A DNA stretch of 19,281 bases from Phycisphaerae bacterium (GCA_029260195.1 JAJDDS010000447.1:1-19281), one strand, 5' to 3'. Positions 6,971 to 14,604 are shown, counted from the stretch's first letter. Notes: generated by a model not told the origin, from the letters alone. Numbers and translations: made by a program.

Positions 6971-7408
6971 TCAGGACGTCGATTGAAGTCGGGCGACGAT
7001 GGGCGAGAGTTCGTCGATTTGTCGCTGATGGCAGTCCATGATCTCGGCGATGGTTTGGGCTGCCAGGGCGCTCGTACCGGTCTGGGAGGCTGCGGATTGG
7101 TAGGCTGACAGGACGCGCTTGCGGTCGTTGAGGATGGCGGGGAGTACGTAACTCAAATCGAGATAGTGAATGTTGGTGGAGGCGATGTCGGCGGTGACGG
7201 GGAGCGGGTCACTACCGAGGTCGCGGATGGTTTCGACCAAGCGGGCGCGGGCATCTTTCTCTTCCTCGATCATGCGGCTGATGATGCGATGCTCGTCGGC
7301 CGACGCCCAGGTGGTGAACAACTCGGATTCCCCAATGCGCGGCAGGACGCTTTTCGATTCGTGATCGAGCAGTTCGTTGAGGATCTCGATGGCGTGTTCG
7401 GTGTTCAT
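6971..7408 (-). CDS. Small all-helical protein, possibly ferritin-like four-helix bundle
   Basis: A 145-residue, soluble, almost wholly helical protein encoded directly after nuoN. Four helices can be drawn: residues ~3-20 (HAIEILNELLDHE), ~37-64 (ADEHRIISRMIEEEKDARA), ~80-107 (IHYLDLSYVLPAILNDRKR) and ~114-140 (AQTIAEIMDCHQRQIDEL). Glu and His residues sit where ferritin-like or bacterioferritin-like bundles carry metal ligands (DHE, DEH, EEEKDAR, CHQRQIDEL), but a full di-iron ExxH pair is not clear. I therefore call the fold only, and weakly. ATG 7408 is used; a GTG at 7423 overlapping the nuoN stop is an alternative. It ends convergently with the decahaem cytochrome gene, 58 nt away. As the last gene of the nuo operon it is probably co-expressed with complex I. 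Confidence 0.6.
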   Translation of the reverse strand: MNTEHAIEILNELLDHESKSVLPRIGESELFTTWASADEHRIISRMIEEEKDARARLVETIRDLGSDPLPVTADIASTNIHYLDLSYVLPAILNDRKRVLSAYQSAASQTGTSALAAQTIAEIMDCHQRQIDELSPIVARLQSTS

Positions 7409-7419
7409 GGGTGTTGCGG

Positions 7420-9072
7420 TCACTTCGATCCGTCGGCGAGTTCGGTTCTCATGGACGCGAGATCTGGCGGTGTTGTCGATGTAGCGGTAGCGCGTCGGTC
7501 GTGCGGTTTGAGGACCGCGGGTGTGAAGAGGTTTGCGGCGTAGCGTTTGGCGATGTCGCGGGGTTGATTGATGAAGATGACACCGAACAGGATGAGGATC
7601 AGTCCACAGACGTTGACCAGGGCGGTTCCCGCGATCGGGGGGGTGAAGGCGTCGCGGCCGTCGTCGACCAGGAACATGGCTTTGACAATGCGGAAGTAGA
7701 AGAAGAGGCTGACCAGGGTGTTGAAGACGGCGACGACGATGAGTGTCCAGCAGAGGGTGTTGCCGGCTTCGCCGAGTGCGAGGAGGAGCCAGACCTTTGC
7801 GATGAAGCCGGCGAATGGGGGCAGGCCGACGAGGGAGACCAGGCAGAACACCATGGGGACGGCGATCCAGGGTGCGCGGCGTCCGAGGCCGTTGAAGGCG
7901 TCGACGGTTTCGCCGCCGGTCTTCCATTGGACCATGGCGACAATGCCGAAGGCGCCGAGGTTCATGAAGGCGTAGATCAAGAGGTAGACCAGGACGGCTG
8001 CAATGGGTGAGTGATCGGCGGGAGCGTTCGGGTGCACGAAGATCGCGGCGGCCATCAGCATGTATCCGGCGTGGGCGATGGACGAATAGGCGAGCATACG
8101 TTTGACGTTTTGCTGGCGGTAGGCGGCGAAGTTCCCCCAGGTGCAGGTGACGGCCGCTATGATTCCCAACCCCCAAGCCAACCCGCTGAGCACGGTGATT
8201 TGAATGACCATCGAGTGGGCGGCGGTGGCGGCGGAGAACGCGTCGACGATTCTGAGGAGCAGGACGAGGGCGGCGGCTTTGCTGGAGACGCTAAGCCAGG
8301 TGGTGACCTCGATCTGGGCGCCTTCGAATGCGTCGGGGCACCAGAAGTGGAAAGGGACGGCGGCGATCTTGAAGGCGACGCCGGCGAAGAAGCAGAACAG
8401 GGCGATGCAGATGATGGCGCTGTTGTGTCCGGTGTTAAGGTGGACGACGGCACGCGCTGCGATGTCTGCCACGTTGAGTGTGTGGTAGAGGCCGTAGAGG
8501 AGGCTGACGCCGTAGAGCATGATGGCGGCGCTGACTCCTCCAAAGATGACGTACTTGAGTGACGCTTCGGCGGCGGTGCGGTTGCGTTTGTTGAAGGCGA
8601 CGATGGCGTAGCTGGGGAGCGATGCGAGTTCGATGGCGATGACGATCATGAGCAGGTTGAGCGTGGCGGTCATGAGGACCATGCCGAGGGCGCTGCCGAC
8701 GAGCAGGACGAAGAACTCCTCGCCGTGTTGCTCTTTCTCGGCCGAGCCGATGAACCACAGGATGGTCACACCGGCGAGAAAGAGCATGAGGACGATCTTG
8801 AAGTAGACGGTGAGGTTGTCGAGAATGAGCATCCCGGCGGCTGCGGGGCGCGCGAGCCCGCTGATGCCTTCGGCGTGAACAGAACCGCCGACGCGGAGGG
8901 TTGCGAGGATGGTGGCAGCCGTCCCGAGCAGCGCGATCCAGCCGGCGGTCTTGGCGGATCGACCCATGATGAGCGGTGCGACCAGCAGGGCAACGAGCGT
9001 GGCGACGAGGGTCAGCTCGGGGGCGAAGCGAGTCAGGTCGGTGACGGTTGGGATCCAGAATTGCTCGAACAT
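7420..9072 (-). CDS. nuoN: NADH-quinone oxidoreductase subunit N (complex I antiporter-like subunit)
   Basis: A 550-residue polytopic membrane protein of the Mrp-antiporter-like family, one of the three proton-pumping subunits of complex I. The key charged residues are visible: Glu148 in IAIELASLPSY, Lys235 in VAFKIAAVPFHFWCPDAFEG and Lys265 in SVSSKAAAL, corresponding to the coupling Glu and channel lysines of NuoN. The protein is about 60 residues longer than E. coli NuoN; part of the extra length is a hydrophilic C-terminal tail of about 35 residues after the last helix. ATG 9072 lies 3 nt after the nuoM stop, with GGGA nine bases upstream. The small helical gene follows within ~12 nt. Confidence 0.96.
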   Translation of the reverse strand: MFEQFWIPTVTDLTRFAPELTLVATLVALLVAPLIMGRSAKTAGWIALLGTAATILATLRVGGSVHAEGISGLARPAAAGMLILDNLTVYFKIVLMLFLAGVTILWFIGSAEKEQHGEEFFVLLVGSALGMVLMTATLNLLMIVIAIELASLPSYAIVAFNKRNRTAAEASLKYVIFGGVSAAIMLYGVSLLYGLYHTLNVADIAARAVVHLNTGHNSAIICIALFCFFAGVAFKIAAVPFHFWCPDAFEGAQIEVTTWLSVSSKAAALVLLLRIVDAFSAATAAHSMVIQITVLSGLAWGLGIIAAVTCTWGNFAAYRQQNVKRMLAYSSIAHAGYMLMAAAIFVHPNAPADHSPIAAVLVYLLIYAFMNLGAFGIVAMVQWKTGGETVDAFNGLGRRAPWIAVPMVFCLVSLVGLPPFAGFIAKVWLLLALGEAGNTLCWTLIVVAVFNTLVSLFFYFRIVKAMFLVDDGRDAFTPPIAGTALVNVCGLILILFGVIFINQPRDIAKRYAANLFTPAVLKPHDRRATATSTTPPDLASMRTELADGSK

Positions 9073-9075
9073 TTT

Positions 9076-10749
9076 TCAGAATCCCGCGGCGTACGCGGCG
9101 CCGGTTTGGGTGGCGGCTTGCACCGCGTCCACGATGTTGACCAAGGTCCCGTTCACGTAGTCGAAGAACAGGTGCTTGGGGAGTATGCCAAACAGGATGC
9201 AGAAGGCTGCGAACGGCACGAGGATCAACATCTCGCGGCCAGTGGCTTCAGGGAATCCGGCGTGCTCTTCGCGCTCGGGGCCGAGGTAGACACGCTGGAT
9301 CAACCAGAGCACGTAGCCAGCCGTGAGGATGACGGCTGATGCGGCGAGTATCGCGGCGGGGACGGCCCACGCGAATTGGTGGCGGGCTTCGAACGTGCCG
9401 AGCAGGACGTAAATCTCGCCGATGAATCCGCACAAACCGGGCAGGCCGAGCGAGGCGAAGAAGCCGATGGTGGCCATCGTGCCGTACTTGGGCATGGTGA
9501 GCCAGAGCCCGCCGAATCGGTTGATCTCGCGGTGGTGGGCGCGGTCGTAAATCACGCCGACCAAGAAGAAGCACATGGGTGAGGAAACGCCGTGTGCGAT
9601 CATCTGGAACATCGCGCCCTGGAAACCGGTGTGGGTCATGACCGCGATGCCGAGCAACACGTAGCCCATGTGCGAGACGGAGCTGTAGGCGACGAGTTTC
9701 TTGAAGTCGGTCTGGGCCATGGCGCAGAGGGCGCCATACAGAATGCTGACCACACCGATCGTCGCCAGGACACCGGCCCACGCGACACCGCCCGTTGGGA
9801 AGATGGGGTAGCAAAGCCGCAGGAAGCCGTAGCCGCCCATCTTGAGCAGGACGCCGGCCAGGATCATGCTGATCGGGGTGGGGGCTTCGACGTGTGCGTC
9901 GGGTAGCCATGTGTGCAGCGGAACAGCCGGCAGCTTCACGGCGAATCCGACGAACAGGAACATGAACATCAGCGGGGCGAAGGCGCGGCCTAGGAAGAGC
10001 GTGCTGCTTGCCCCGAAGTGTTGCTGAATCGCGTCGTTGGTGGCGAGCTCGATCAGATCGAACGTACCCTGAGTGATCTCGACGCCGGACAAGTAGCCGG
10101 AGGGCGCGCCGCCGGCGACGGCTTCGCCGCTGTAGAAGAACATCGCCACCAAGGCGACGAGCATGAGCACGGAGCCGGCGAGGGTGAACAGGAAGAACTT
10201 GATGGCGGCGTATTCTTTGCGGGGTCCGCCCCAGACTCCGATGAGGAAGTACATCGGCAGGAGCATGATCTCCCAGAAGATGTAGAAGAGGAAGAAGTTG
10301 AGCGCGGCGAAGGTGCCGATCATGCCCATTTCGAGAAGAAGGAACAGGAAGAAGTAGCCTTTGATGCTCTTGTTGATCTTCCACTCGTTGAAGTTCCAGC
10401 TTGCCAGGCAGGCCAGGAGCGCGACGAAGGTGGTGAGCACGATGAGCGGCATGCTGAGGCCGTCGACGCCGAGGAAGTACTCGATGCTGAAGGTCTCGCC
10501 GGTGATCCACGGGAGGCGGTGGACGAAGTGTAACTTCTCGCCGTAAGCGCCGCCGAAGACCTCGATCGCTCGCGACGCGTCGCCGCCGCCGAGGAATGGC
10601 AGAATGAGGAAGAGTGATAGGGCGAAGGTGATGGCTGATGTCAGGACAGCCACCACCCGCGTCAGTTCTTTGGGCATGATGAGGCAGACGATCGCGCCGA
10701 TGAGCGGGGCGAAGACGACTGACGTCAGGAGCATGGATTGTTGTTCCAC
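9076..10749 (-). CDS. nuoM: NADH-quinone oxidoreductase subunit M (complex I antiporter-like subunit)
   Basis: A 557-residue antiporter-like membrane subunit of complex I. Signature segments are FWEIMLLPMYFLIGVWGG with the conserved Glu160 (E144 of E. coli), VKLPAVPLHTWLPDAHVEAP with Lys272, LLKMGGYGFLR with Lys303, and AQTDFKKLVAYSSVSHMGYV. It is slightly longer than usual; a Gly/Ala-rich segment at about 208-250 is the main variable part. The start is GTG 10749, backed by GGAAAG eight bases upstream; ATG 10734 is a weaker alternative. nuoL ends 24 nt upstream and nuoN begins 3 nt downstream. Confidence 0.96.
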   Translation of the reverse strand: MEQQSMLLTSVVFAPLIGAIVCLIMPKELTRVVAVLTSAITFALSLFLILPFLGGGDASRAIEVFGGAYGEKLHFVHRLPWITGETFSIEYFLGVDGLSMPLIVLTTFVALLACLASWNFNEWKINKSIKGYFFLFLLLEMGMIGTFAALNFFLFYIFWEIMLLPMYFLIGVWGGPRKEYAAIKFFLFTLAGSVLMLVALVAMFFYSGEAVAGGAPSGYLSGVEITQGTFDLIELATNDAIQQHFGASSTLFLGRAFAPLMFMFLFVGFAVKLPAVPLHTWLPDAHVEAPTPISMILAGVLLKMGGYGFLRLCYPIFPTGGVAWAGVLATIGVVSILYGALCAMAQTDFKKLVAYSSVSHMGYVLLGIAVMTHTGFQGAMFQMIAHGVSSPMCFFLVGVIYDRAHHREINRFGGLWLTMPKYGTMATIGFFASLGLPGLCGFIGEIYVLLGTFEARHQFAWAVPAAILAASAVILTAGYVLWLIQRVYLGPEREEHAGFPEATGREMLILVPFAAFCILFGILPKHLFFDYVNGTLVNIVDAVQAATQTGAAYAAGF

Positions 10750-10773
10750 GGTTCGAGCTTTCCGAGAGAATCG

Positions 10774-13398
10774 CTAGGGGTTAATGGCTGACAGCATCGT
10801 TCCCGGAGCCAACGGGCTCACGAGGAACAGTACCAACAGAATCACGACAGCCGCCCCACCGGCGGCGAAGAGTACGTAGTTGCGAATGCGCCCGGTTTGG
10901 GGGCTTCGCACGAGGTTTGAGATATCCATCGACGTGGCGGCCAGTCCGTTGAACACGCCGTCGACGACGTTGGCGTCGACGCCGCGTCCGGAGAAGGCGG
11001 CGAAGCGTTCGGTGATCTTGGCTGCGAGGTTGGCGAACATGTCGATGATGTAGGTGTCGAAGAAACGGCAGACCTGAGCGACGGCGCGGCAGCCCATGAC
11101 GAACAGGAAGCCATAGAGTTCGTCGAAGTAATATTTCTTTTCGAGCAGGGTGGCCAGCGGACCAAAGAGTGCTTTCAGCTTCGAGCCGAGGGCGAGGCCG
11201 TTGCGGTAGATTAGGAACGCGACGACGAACGCGATCAGCCAAGACCAACCGACGCCGGTGGCTAGCCAGTGGTGCGCGTCGTGCACGTGTATCAGCTCGC
11301 CGTGCGCTTGCCCGGCCGTGTCAGCCACACCATCCAAACCAACGACGGCAACGGCGTTGGTGGCGACGGCGGCAGCGTCGGCGATCATCGGGCGGAAGAC
11401 CCAATAGCTCGCGACAAAGGTGAAGACCGCCAGGACGACGAGCGGGAACCACATCATCGGGCTCTCGTGGGCGTGGTCGTGGACGTGCTGGTCGCGCGGC
11501 TTGCCCATGAAGGTCATCCACCAACAGCGCATCATGTAGAATGGGGTGACGTAGGCGGTGATGAGGGCGCACCAGAACAGCCACTTGGGCAGCGCCGGAA
11601 TGCCCGCCTTGATTGAAGTTGGAGCGTCCGCGCGGGATGAATCCCGCGGCTCGGACGGGATCGCGGCGTGCGGATCGGACACAAGTCGGAAGCTGGACTC
11701 AGCATTGCGATGGTCTGGCGTGTCGGCGGCGGTTAACGCGGCGACGTCCCGATCCGCCCCGTAGGGGCGGTCGAAAGTAGCCCGGCGATTTATCGCCGGG
11801 GGGTTCCGGATGCCCGACACGTTTGAGTCCCGTAGGGACGGATGAAGTCCTGGTGTCGATTCAACCGTCCCTACGGGACTTCGTGTCACCGTCGGCATAG
11901 GGTCCCGGCGATGAATCGCCGGGCTATTATCACTTCGTCCCTCCGGGACGATACGAACCGCAACGCTCGTACCGGCCGATGTCGATTGGAGATCCCCTTC
12001 CGCGTGGCCTGCGTCGCCGTGGTGCTCGATCGGCTCGTTCCACATGTAGCTGCGGTCCCAGGCGACGGCGAGGATTTCGTCCTTGCTGAAGTAACCACCC
12101 AATCCGACCCCCATCCCCGGGATACCGAATCCGGAGATGGCTAAGACGCCGATGAGGAACGTCAGGCCGGTCATGGGCATTTTCTTCATGAGCCCGCCCA
12201 TCTTCCGCATGTCCTGCTCGTGGTGGCAGCCTTCGATGACCTGACCGGAGCCGAGGAAGAGCATGGCTTTGAAGAAGGCGTGGGTCATCAGGTGGAACAG
12301 TGCGGCGATCCAGGCGCCGACGCCGAGGCCGAAGATCATGTAACCAAGCTGGGACAGTGTGGAGTAGGCCAGACACTTCTTGATGTCGGTCTGAACGACG
12401 GCGACCAGGGCCATCAGGGTAAGCGTGATGCAGCCAATGACCGCGATGAACATCTGAGCGTCAGGAGTCAGGAGTCTGAAGACGCGGGCGACGAGGTAGA
12501 CGCCGGCGGCGACCATGGTGGCTGCGTGGATCAGGGCGCTGACCGGGGTCGGGCCGGCCATCGCGTCGGGCAGCCAGACCTGCAGCGGGAACTGGGCGCT
12601 CTTGCCCATCGCGCCACAGAACAGTCCGATGCCCATCGCGGTGGCGAGGGTCATGCCGGAGAGCTGCCAGCCGAACAGGTTGATGACGAATCCCTGCTCA
12701 AAAATGCCCGATTCGCTGCGGTACTGATGGGCGAACTCAGCGGCTGCCCCGTCGAGATCGAGCGTGTGCAGGAAGAAGAACACCATCATCAGCCCGAAGA
12801 TGAAACCGAAGTCGCCGACGCGGTTGGTGATGAAGGCCTTCATGGCTGCGTCGGAGGCGAACTTCTTGTCGAAGTAGAAGCCGATGAGCAGGTAGCTGCA
12901 GAGTCCGACGAGTTCCCAGAAGATGAACAGGAAGAGCAGGTTGCTGCTCACCACCAGCCCGAGCATGCTGAAGCCGAACAAGGAGAGGTAGCAGAAGAAG
13001 CGGTGGTACTTGCTCTTGCCGGCGACCTCGTCGCTGTGGCCTGCCATGTAGCCGATGCTGAAGACGAAGATCCAGAAGGAGATGAACGTGACCATGAAGA
13101 ACATGATCACGGTGAGGGAGTCGAGCTTGACGCCGATTCTGACGGCGACCGCGCCGAGATCGGCCCAGTGAAATTGGTTATGGGAGGCGGCGGCGGTGAG
13201 CGACATTCTGGCGATTGAGTCTTCGCCGTGCCATCCGACGAGTGTCATGGTGGCCAGGACGCAACTGGCGCCCATAGCCGACACCGCGACCCAGCCCGCC
13301 GTCGGCTTACCCAGGCGCGGGCCGAAGAACAGCAGGATGACGAAGCTGATCAGCGGTATAACGACGCCGATCGCGAGATACGTTTCGTAGTTGCTCAA
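10774..13398 (-). CDS. nuoL: NADH-quinone oxidoreductase subunit L with a REP-derived in-frame insertion
   Basis: The distal proton-pumping subunit of complex I, 874 residues against the usual ~610-680. Residues ~1-450 are canonical: FWELVGLCSYLLIGFYF with Glu162, MGKSAQFPLQVWLPDAM with Lys266, GPTPVSALIHAATMV, QTDIKKCLAYSTLSQLGYM and GGYFSKDEIL. The sequence resumes at ~600 (LPKWLFWCALITAYVTPFYMMR) and ends with the long C-terminal helix region and last membrane segment (~841-862). Between them lies a ~140-residue hydrophilic stretch with no family similarity; residues 483-549 are the translation of an inverted pair of palindromic elements and 581-592 of another. The frame remains open throughout. 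Two His-rich loops occur at ~638-645 and 703-710. The start is TTG 13398: no other start exists upstream in frame after nuoK, and GGGA lies about nine bases before it. Confidence 0.94.
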   Translation of the reverse strand: MSNYETYLAIGVVIPLISFVILLFFGPRLGKPTAGWVAVSAMGASCVLATMTLVGWHGEDSIARMSLTAAASHNQFHWADLGAVAVRIGVKLDSLTVIMFFMVTFISFWIFVFSIGYMAGHSDEVAGKSKYHRFFCYLSLFGFSMLGLVVSSNLLFLFIFWELVGLCSYLLIGFYFDKKFASDAAMKAFITNRVGDFGFIFGLMMVFFFLHTLDLDGAAAEFAHQYRSESGIFEQGFVINLFGWQLSGMTLATAMGIGLFCGAMGKSAQFPLQVWLPDAMAGPTPVSALIHAATMVAAGVYLVARVFRLLTPDAQMFIAVIGCITLTLMALVAVVQTDIKKCLAYSTLSQLGYMIFGLGVGAWIAALFHLMTHAFFKAMLFLGSGQVIEGCHHEQDMRKMGGLMKKMPMTGLTFLIGVLAISGFGIPGMGVGLGGYFSKDEILAVAWDRSYMWNEPIEHHGDAGHAEGDLQSTSAGTSVAVRIVPEGRSDNSPAIHRRDPMPTVTRSPVGTVESTPGLHPSLRDSNVSGIRNPPAINRRATFDRPYGADRDVAALTAADTPDHRNAESSFRLVSDPHAAIPSEPRDSSRADAPTSIKAGIPALPKWLFWCALITAYVTPFYMMRCWWMTFMGKPRDQHVHDHAHESPMMWFPLVVLAVFTFVASYWVFRPMIADAAAVATNAVAVVGLDGVADTAGQAHGELIHVHDAHHWLATGVGWSWLIAFVVAFLIYRNGLALGSKLKALFGPLATLLEKKYYFDELYGFLFVMGCRAVAQVCRFFDTYIIDMFANLAAKITERFAAFSGRGVDANVVDGVFNGLAATSMDISNLVRSPQTGRIRNYVLFAAGGAAVVILLVLFLVSPLAPGTMLSAINP
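11625..11657. repeat. Palindromic element inside nuoL (nested hairpin)
   Basis: The inner stem CGCGGGAT-GA-ATCCCGCG (11631-11648) is enclosed by an outer stem CGTCCG (11625-11630) and CGGACG (11652-11657), with a 3-nt bulge. It is a different sequence from the doublet at 11754-11950 but lies in the same nuoL insertion, encoding about residues 581-592 (SEPRDSSRADA). It resembles intergenic REP-type palindromes. There is no sign that it works as a terminator, since it is inside an open frame. Confidence 0.65.
11754..11950. repeat. Inverted doublet of REP-like palindromic elements inside nuoL
   Basis: Two ~86-bp units face each other around a 23-bp spacer (11842-11864). The left unit has three hairpins: CCGCCCC-GTA-GGGGCGG (11754-11770), CCCGGCGAT-TT-ATCGCCGGG (11781-11800) and GTCCC-GTA-GGGAC (11827-11839). 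The right unit mirrors them: GTCCC-TAC-GGGAC (11867-11879), CCCGGCGAT-GA-ATCGCCGGG (11904-11923) and CGTCCC-TCC-GGGACG (11936-11950). The inner arms AGTCCCGTAGGGACGG (11826-11841) and CCGTCCCTACGGGACT (11865-11880) are perfect inverted copies. This architecture matches REP/BIME-type elements mobilised by RAYT (Y1) transposases, which normally sit between genes. Here the doublet is read through as nuoL residues 483-549. No transposase gene is in the window. Confidence 0.8.
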
Positions 13399-13456
13399 GC
13401 CTGTGTCCCTGTGTTTGCCACCGCCAACCGGGCGACAGTCGAATCAATCCAACGCA

Positions 13457-13771
13457 TCAACCGTGCAGCGCGTCGCCTCGGTCGACGTCGATGGTGTTGA
13501 GGTTCTTGTAGAGGTTCATGCAAATCGCCACCGCCACGGCCGCTTCAGCCGCCGCGAGCAGGATCACGAACAGCGCGGCGATCTGGCCGTCGAGGCCGTG
13601 GATCAGCCGATAGCGATCGAACGCGATGAAATTGATGTTCACGCTGTTGAGCACCAGCTCCACGCCGATCAGGATGCCGATCGCGTTCCGCTTGGTCATC
13701 ATTACGAAGATCCCGCAGCAAAACAACGCCGCCGCGAGCATCAGATAATGCATCAGTCCGATATCAGCCAT
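13457..13771 (-). CDS. nuoK: NADH-quinone oxidoreductase subunit K
   Basis: A 104-residue, three-helix membrane subunit of complex I, normal length for NuoK. It carries the two conserved membrane glutamates, Glu38 in GVELVLNSVNINF and Glu76 in LLAAAEAAVAVAI, which lie on the proton-translocation path. ATG 13771 has a strong AGGAAGGA Shine-Dalgarno. In most bacteria nuoJ directly precedes nuoK; here two unrelated genes lie between them. A 58-nt spacer without recognisable features separates it from nuoL. Confidence 0.95.
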   Translation of the reverse strand: MADIGLMHYLMLAAALFCCGIFVMMTKRNAIGILIGVELVLNSVNINFIAFDRYRLIHGLDGQIAALFVILLAAAEAAVAVAICMNLYKNLNTIDVDRGDALHG

Positions 13772-13786
13772 CCGGCATCCTTCCTG

Positions 13787-14107
13787 CTAGAACACGATCT
13801 TGAGTCGATCAGCCTCATCACTGGTCAAGCCGAGCGCAATCGTGATTCGTCTAGCGTCGTTGACTCTTCCGGATTCCCGGTAGGCTTCGAGAATGACCGC
13901 TCCTCGCTCAGCCTTGTCGGGAACTTCGTTCCAGCGATTCCAGATCACTGTGACGTGCAAACTGTCGCCGTAACGCTGCTTTTCCTGTTTTATGGCGGGC
14001 ACGTCGAACCCTGCGACATTTGATGGTGTCGCAAGTTCTTTAGCGAGGTCCTTGACGAGATCCGGATGTTGATGCGGCGGTGAGGCCTCCACTTCCCTGA
14101 ATGGCAT
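13787..14107 (-). CDS. Small protein of unknown function, partner of the HEPN gene
   Basis: A 106-residue soluble protein that I cannot assign. The N-terminal part is polar (residues ~14-50), with a basic, charged segment PAIKQEKQRYGD; the C-terminal part reads HVTVIWNRWNEVPDKAERG...LEAYRESGRVNDARRITIALGLTSDEADRL, a strand followed by helices. ATG 14107 has GGAG about 8 nt upstream and starts 4 nt after the HEPN-gene stop; nuoK follows 15 nt later. The tight spacing and shared interruption of the nuo operon suggest that it and the HEPN protein act as a pair. It is not an MNT nucleotidyltransferase (no GSxxxG...D motif), the usual partner of HEPN toxins, and it has no membrane segment or signal peptide. 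No function is assigned. Confidence 0.75.
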   Translation of the reverse strand: MPFREVEASPPHQHPDLVKDLAKELATPSNVAGFDVPAIKQEKQRYGDSLHVTVIWNRWNEVPDKAERGAVILEAYRESGRVNDARRITIALGLTSDEADRLKIVF

Positions 14108-14111
14108 ATCT

Positions 14112-14597
14112 CTAGCTCCACAATTGATGATGAACGCGCTGCACCCAATCAGCGATACGCAACAGATCGTGACACTCTTCAAGCGCCGGGACGGATCGTC
14201 GATAGCGCATCGCCACAGTCCAATGCGCGGCTGCATCCGAGGCATAGCCGATCAAGGTTCCCGCAAGCGCTGGATCCATCGGCGCACCGCGTTGCTCACG
14301 CGTTGCGACGAGCGTTTCCGCCCAGAAAACAAGGCCATGCAGATTTCGAACACTCCGCGCACGGGCCATTGCGCGCGCACGGTTGAGCTCGTTCCGAACA
14401 TCCTCTGTTTCGGGTACGTCCAAGACTCTGAAGTAGGCGACCTTCAATGCCATCTCGATAGCATATCCCAACAGGTAACTCCCACCGAAAAAACGTCCCT
14501 CGATGGCGCAGGAAAGTCCGTCCCAGTATCGATCGAGACGAGCGTCCTCCATTTCACGCAGGCTGTCAAAACCGCTGATTCGCTCAACCAGTCCCAC
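14112..14597 (-). CDS. HEPN-domain-like protein inserted in the nuo operon
   Basis: A 161-residue helical soluble protein. The segment GRFFGGSYLLGYAIEMALKV (about residues 34-53) matches the hallmark second helix of HEPN proteins (GRYxGAxYLxGYAxExALK); it is followed by a NLHGLVFWAE segment where HEPN proteins often have HDL, and by HWTVAMRYR near the C terminus. HEPN proteins are commonly toxin or ribonuclease-type partners of nucleotidyltransferases, or parts of defence and stress systems. An R-x5-H pattern exists (RSVRNLH, Arg81 to His87) but I cannot show that it is catalytic. The GTG at 14597 has GAGG seven bases upstream; TTG 14600 and ATG 14552 are alternatives. nuoJ ends 24 nt upstream. 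The pair with the following small gene splits nuoJ from nuoK. Confidence 0.75.
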   Translation of the reverse strand: MGLVERISGFDSLREMEDARLDRYWDGLSCAIEGRFFGGSYLLGYAIEMALKVAYFRVLDVPETEDVRNELNRARAMARARSVRNLHGLVFWAETLVATREQRGAPMDPALAGTLIGYASDAAAHWTVAMRYRRSVPALEECHDLLRIADWVQRVHHQLWS

Positions 14598-14604
14598 CAA
14601 GTCA

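Noticed and set aside
6954..6983. Inverted repeat ATCGAC/GTCGAT between the decahaem and small helical genes
   Set aside because: 6-bp stem with an 18-nt loop that overlaps the end of the minus-strand gene; too weak to call a terminator.
7409..8176. Upstream extension of the small helical gene to a 401-codon frame
   Set aside because: The extra part is out of frame with nuoN inside nuoN itself and is Arg/Pro-rich; only the last 145 codons look like a real protein.
11754..11950. Possible CRISPR-like array or intrinsic terminator in nuoL
   Set aside because: The repeats are inverted and internally palindromic, not direct with unique spacers; and the open reading frame continues through them, with no T-run.
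12220..13218. 332-codon open frame on the + strand
   Set aside because: Antisense to nuoL; very acidic, Gly/His/Asp-rich translation typical of a shadow of membrane-protein codons.
13787..14600. HEPN/MNT toxin-antitoxin pair
   Set aside because: The partner lacks the nucleotidyltransferase GSxxxG...D motif, so the classical HEPN/MNT label does not fit; kept as a HEPN-like gene with an unknown partner.
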